64,000 bases of DNA from Lasioglossum baleicum (Eukaryota; Arthropoda; Insecta; Hymenoptera; Halictidae). Position 1 is the stretch's first letter. Every line of letters begins with the position of its first letter. The stretch covers positions 7,441,579 to 7,505,578 of the forward strand of contig NC_134935.1 of assembly GCF_051020765.1 (NCBI RefSeq). Direction: 5' to 3'. Positions 60,201 to 64,000 of the stretch are shown piece after piece. Under the pieces are notes generated by a model. That model made no database searches. It was not told the origin of the DNA and saw only the letters and a program-made list of their open reading frames with translations. The position numbers and the translations under genes were made by a program.

Positions 60201-63200
60201 ATTCACAAAGTTCAGAGATAATCCGGGTAGGTCAGCGTTTCTCTTTGTCCTCTGGGGGATAATGATTGTTATCGTTGTTATTAGTTATCCAGGGAGATTT
60301 GTGGAAGAAGAACACGAGAAAGCAGATCGAGGGAAAGCCGATCGAAGGAAAATTGAACGGTTTCGGGAAATCGAGGGTCGATAGCGATAATCGACGTCCT
60401 CGAAGAGCGTCCGACAGCCATCGAGTGAAAGTCGCACGTCTCGGACTGGTCGTCGCGGGAACAATGACGCGGGAAGCGGATTTAATTAACTATAGTTACA
60501 AGGAAGAATGGTCGCGTTTGTTCTGCCAGTGTGTCTCTTCCCCGGAGAGACGGTTCTAAAAAGAAGAAAGTCGTGCATGCTGCAACAAACTAATCTAGAA
60601 TAACTACAGCTGGAAAGTGTATTTACTAATTCATTCGGTTAATAAGTTGACAAATGATTAGATGAACGACTTGGCCGGAGAATGCGACGTGAAAGGCGAC
60701 ACACGATCGATTATCCTTGTAAATCTCTTCCTGATCGTTGTTTTTCCCGAACGATAGAATAACGCCAATAAGAAAGACGTTGGCCGAGCGCTCGCGTCGA
60801 GAATTATAAAGGACGCGGTACGTTCACTCGCATATTTACGGTACCGTTAACCAGGTTACTTCGTGGGCACGACCGTTTATGAGAGTCTGGCGATCCTCGT
60901 TTACCATCGCCAACAAAACTGTTATTATACTTGATCCATCGAGACGTTGCGTAAACGCATTAACCACCTCACTCGCAATTCCCCTCCCCTTAAATTTGTG
61001 TTATAGCCCTGCGCTCCTGCTACAGGTTCAAAACACTGTAAAAACGTAAAAACAAATTTTTAATTTACATTCAATCTCGAATTAATTTATCCACCATTCC
61101 TACGAACTGAATATATAAAAATTGTCGAGGCAACAGGTGCCTTCAGTTTCCCATTCGCTGCACAATGCAAAAATCTCGTTCCAACGTGAAGAAAAATGGC
61201 TGGAATATCAATGGAACTAATTGCGGCAAAAGAAAACGGAAACGCAGCCGTGATCGCGTCGGATCGGAGAACGCAAACGTTTTTAATTGCGTCGGGGTAA
61301 TTGGAGAAGTGCGTCCTTCGGATTCGGCTCGCTTCGAAACGCTCTCGGATCTTCTCGCGCGAGTTGCAACACGTTGCAAACCTCTCTCACCTGTTTGGAT
61401 AACGTTCTTAATTAAATAACGTCCCGGCGATGCGCGTAATCTATCTCTCGTTCGTCTGATTCTCTTTCTTTGAATTTGCGCAACCGGCGAACGACTTTCT
61501 AACCCGTGGTCGATCCCACGCGAGCCTCGCGTGTTCCCGTTTCGGCGTTCACACGTGCTCGAGGATCGGCCTAGCCGCAATTAGGCTCGCCGCGTCGGCT
61601 CGGCTCCGTTTTCGGCGATTTATCCCGACGTCTGTAGACGAGCGATATGTGCACTGTGTTCTCGCGAAACGATCTCGATTTCAACGGAGAAAGGCACACA
61701 CGTCGATGCCGATGGACAGGTGAGACTGCTCAGGTGCGTTCGAGGGGGGACCATTAGGCCATTCTGATTGGCAACGAGTGGGAAAAATTATGTTTAAGAT
61801 GGCTGAACTGTGGATTTTTCTGTTACCTTTGGGAAACGGCAAGGTTGTTCAAAGTTGTTCAACTTATCAAGGAATTTTGTTTTAACCAGTTAACTGCGCT
61901 CGACGTGTGTACAACTCGTCGTGTAAAATAAAACATTACGATAATTGATAAGAATATTATCTGGCGGTATGGTTTGTACAACCACTTTGCGTGGTACCTT
62001 GCTTTGAAAAATACCACACTGAAATCAATTGAATTTCTTCAAATTATTTTTCTTCTTTAATTTTTCTTGTTTAATAATTTTATTATTATTTGACAGTTTT
62101 TAAGTTTTTAATAGTTAATTTGAATAGTTAATTTTTTATCAAATAAAAACGTAATGCTTCCTCGTTTCTCGTCAAATTTATAACAGGACCATTTGCCCTG
62201 CGTTCGACGTGTATACTCGTCATTGCTTGATTTCAATTCCGCACTCTGTGGGGGATGTTTAAAACTAAATCCCGCATTATCTCTGCCAAAAAAATTGTGT
62301 CATTTGCTCGACGGATTGCTAAACACGCTCGGCAAAATTCCCAATCTCCACGTTTGCCATTTCCATGTAAAAAAAATCAGAAAAGCCTAACGTCATCCGG
62401 CGTTCCGCGAACAAACTTTCTTCCGCAAAAAGAGAACAGTTTCGTTTGGCAGCAGACACGAAAATCATCGTTATCACTGGAGAATCAACGAGAGAACTCG
62501 TCCCATTGTCTCCGCAAATATAATCGCGTGGCGATTGCGCCGTCAAAGAGGAACGCACGAGGTATACAGTCTGACAGCTCTGTTCGAGGAAGATCGAACT
62601 CGAGAGAGGAGAGAAAGAGAAACGAACAGAACCGAAAGAAATAGGTCTCTCGAGGAGAAAGGTAGGCGCACGAAATTCCAACTCGGATATATCGCGCGCG
62701 TGTTCGTGCGTCTGTGTGTGCCCACCAGGCTAGAACCCCGGCAACAAACCTAACCGGTTCGAGCAACAAGAAAACGATCGAATCGTTCCCGGGAAATGAG
62801 ACGTCATCGGAGAGAAGACTCTCTTCAATTACCATTTCCTCAGGATATACGTCTGCCTCGATAAGAAACTTGCTGGCACCATACTATAACTCCCCTCCTT
62901 CACTATAGCTGTGCTATCGTCCCGGTTAGTCACCCTTTCGTTTCGCTATTGACAAAACATTCGACCGGTTGAATCACGCACGCCCACGCGAGCTTTTAAT
63001 ATCGGCTTCACGTGCTGCTCTACTGCCTTCTGATCGGGCGCGTACCATTCTAACGTGTTAGCTTTCATAGTAATTCATAATAATCGAAAAATTTGAGATT
63101 TTCAGATGCGAATTGCTTACTGAATTTTTCTTCTAGAAACGCGAGACGCGAGATCTCGAGTAAGAAGATCCTCGATTTCCCTGAAGGAATCCGTCCCGTG

Positions 63201-64000
63201 GAAAGTAATCAGTCGCGAACTTCAGGGCATGCGAGTCCGCAACGCGTTTTTTGCAGTACGCTCGTCTGTTTACAGAAGAAACGAGTCGTTCTCGAGAACG
63301 ACTGGGGAAAACATCGAGCGTTTAACTTTTCCAACGATAAAGCACGCTGTGTCGACTGAACGAGAATTATAGTATCCGTCTTTAAATGTTTCTTCGCTCT
63401 AAAGCAGTTTTATAAATGAATATACAATTGTATATTGGTCATGTCGTGTGAGGGAAACATGAGACTCAATACTCGATACTCAATACGCTTCAATAAACAC
63501 GTATATGCACTTTCATTTTTAAAATTGATTTATCAGAAAGTGGTTACAATGAATATATGTACATATCTATACAGTTTTCATACATTACAAAGTTAACGAA
63601 TTGGTAATTGTTTTTAAATAAGTGTTTGATGATTGATCATCATTGATTTACTTTTTTTGCAGAAGGTTGAATTTGGAGTCCAAAACTTGTAGCGATCAGT
63701 TACTCGGAGATTTCTCGTGTCTTTTCCACCGCCTTCCGGCGAAATCTGTCTTTTCTCCCCTTTTGGGCAGATCTTGCCGCGCGAGTGTCGAGGAAAAGCC
63801 GGTCGCCCCTAAGAGAGACACCGATTTCGCACTTGGAAGACGTCTTCTCTCTTCTCCGTCTTTATTCGCATGGATGACGTCAGTCGACGGGCTTGAGGCG
63901 AGGAGACGTGACGGAATTCGACGCCGATACCGTTACTGACGAATATTGGTCGAACAACACGAAAGGACCAGAACAAGGCGGAAGAAAACAACAAGAAGTA

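Larger units (their letters stand above)
50135..64000. other. Non-coding stretch, possibly first intron and upstream region of the VWC/FN3 receptor
   Basis: No coding exon on either strand could be supported over 13.9 kb. The signal-peptide exon of the minus-strand receptor gene should be here or beyond the right edge. Embedded features are inverted-repeat copies at 50295-50493 and 51990-52133, a 368-bp TA-flanked element at 52814-53181, a mariner-like terminus at 56397-56434, a 94-bp CCCAG element at 57113-57206 and a GAA run at 54916-54934. Long open frames, including 279 codons at 58418-59257, read through repeat termini and are considered chance. Confidence 0.55.

Noticed and set aside
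1..64000. CRISPR arrays, bacterial operons, tRNA or rRNA genes
   Set aside because: No regularly spaced direct repeats, no clover-leaf-capable tRNA with a GTTCRANNC box in position, and no rRNA core sequence were recognised. The window is plainly eukaryotic.

Overview
The window looks like nuclear DNA from an insect, most likely an aculeate hymenopteran such as a bee or wasp. The reasons are intron-rich genes with GT-AG borders, a singleton odorant receptor of the hymenopteran type, AT-rich introns and intergenic DNA, and many short TTAA- or TA-flanked inverted-repeat elements. The order-level assignment is inference from protein and repeat style; no database was searched.

Layout from left to right. 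Positions 1-9732 show no convincing gene and carry repeats. A three-exon gene for a 90-residue signal-peptide/single-pass membrane protein (9733-12700, +) is followed by a six-exon odorant receptor (16669-18562, +). Next come NDUFAF1/CIA30 (20141-21482, +) and cardiolipin synthase (21577-22700, -), a tail-to-tail pair whose stop codons are under 100 bp apart. Synaptotagmin-14 (24811-30545, +) has eight coding exons, including a 34-nt first exon found by splice phase. After a repeat-bearing gap come the splicing factor ISY1 (36840-38093, -) and a secreted cysteine glutathione peroxidase (39156-40441, +), arranged head to head. A large minus-strand gene (41793-50134) encodes a transmembrane protein with four VWC and four fibronectin III domains. 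Its signal-peptide exon was not found. Positions 50135-64000 hold no recognisable coding exon and may be the first intron or 5' region of that gene.

Functional themes: NDUFAF1 and cardiolipin synthase both serve the mitochondrial inner membrane. The other genes are a housekeeping/sensory mixture with no operon-like logic.

The points most worth checking are: two in-phase donor sites in the VWC/FN3 receptor that read its last exon in two frames; a 95-codon upstream-start overlapping frame running through the Syt14 transmembrane exon; an ISY1 first coding exon that is only the ATG, followed by a 23-nt microexon; the unidentified 90-residue protein; and several non-autonomous DNA-transposon families, one a hAT-type copy with a perfect 8-bp target duplication. 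I found no self-contained new defence-like or enzymatic system.
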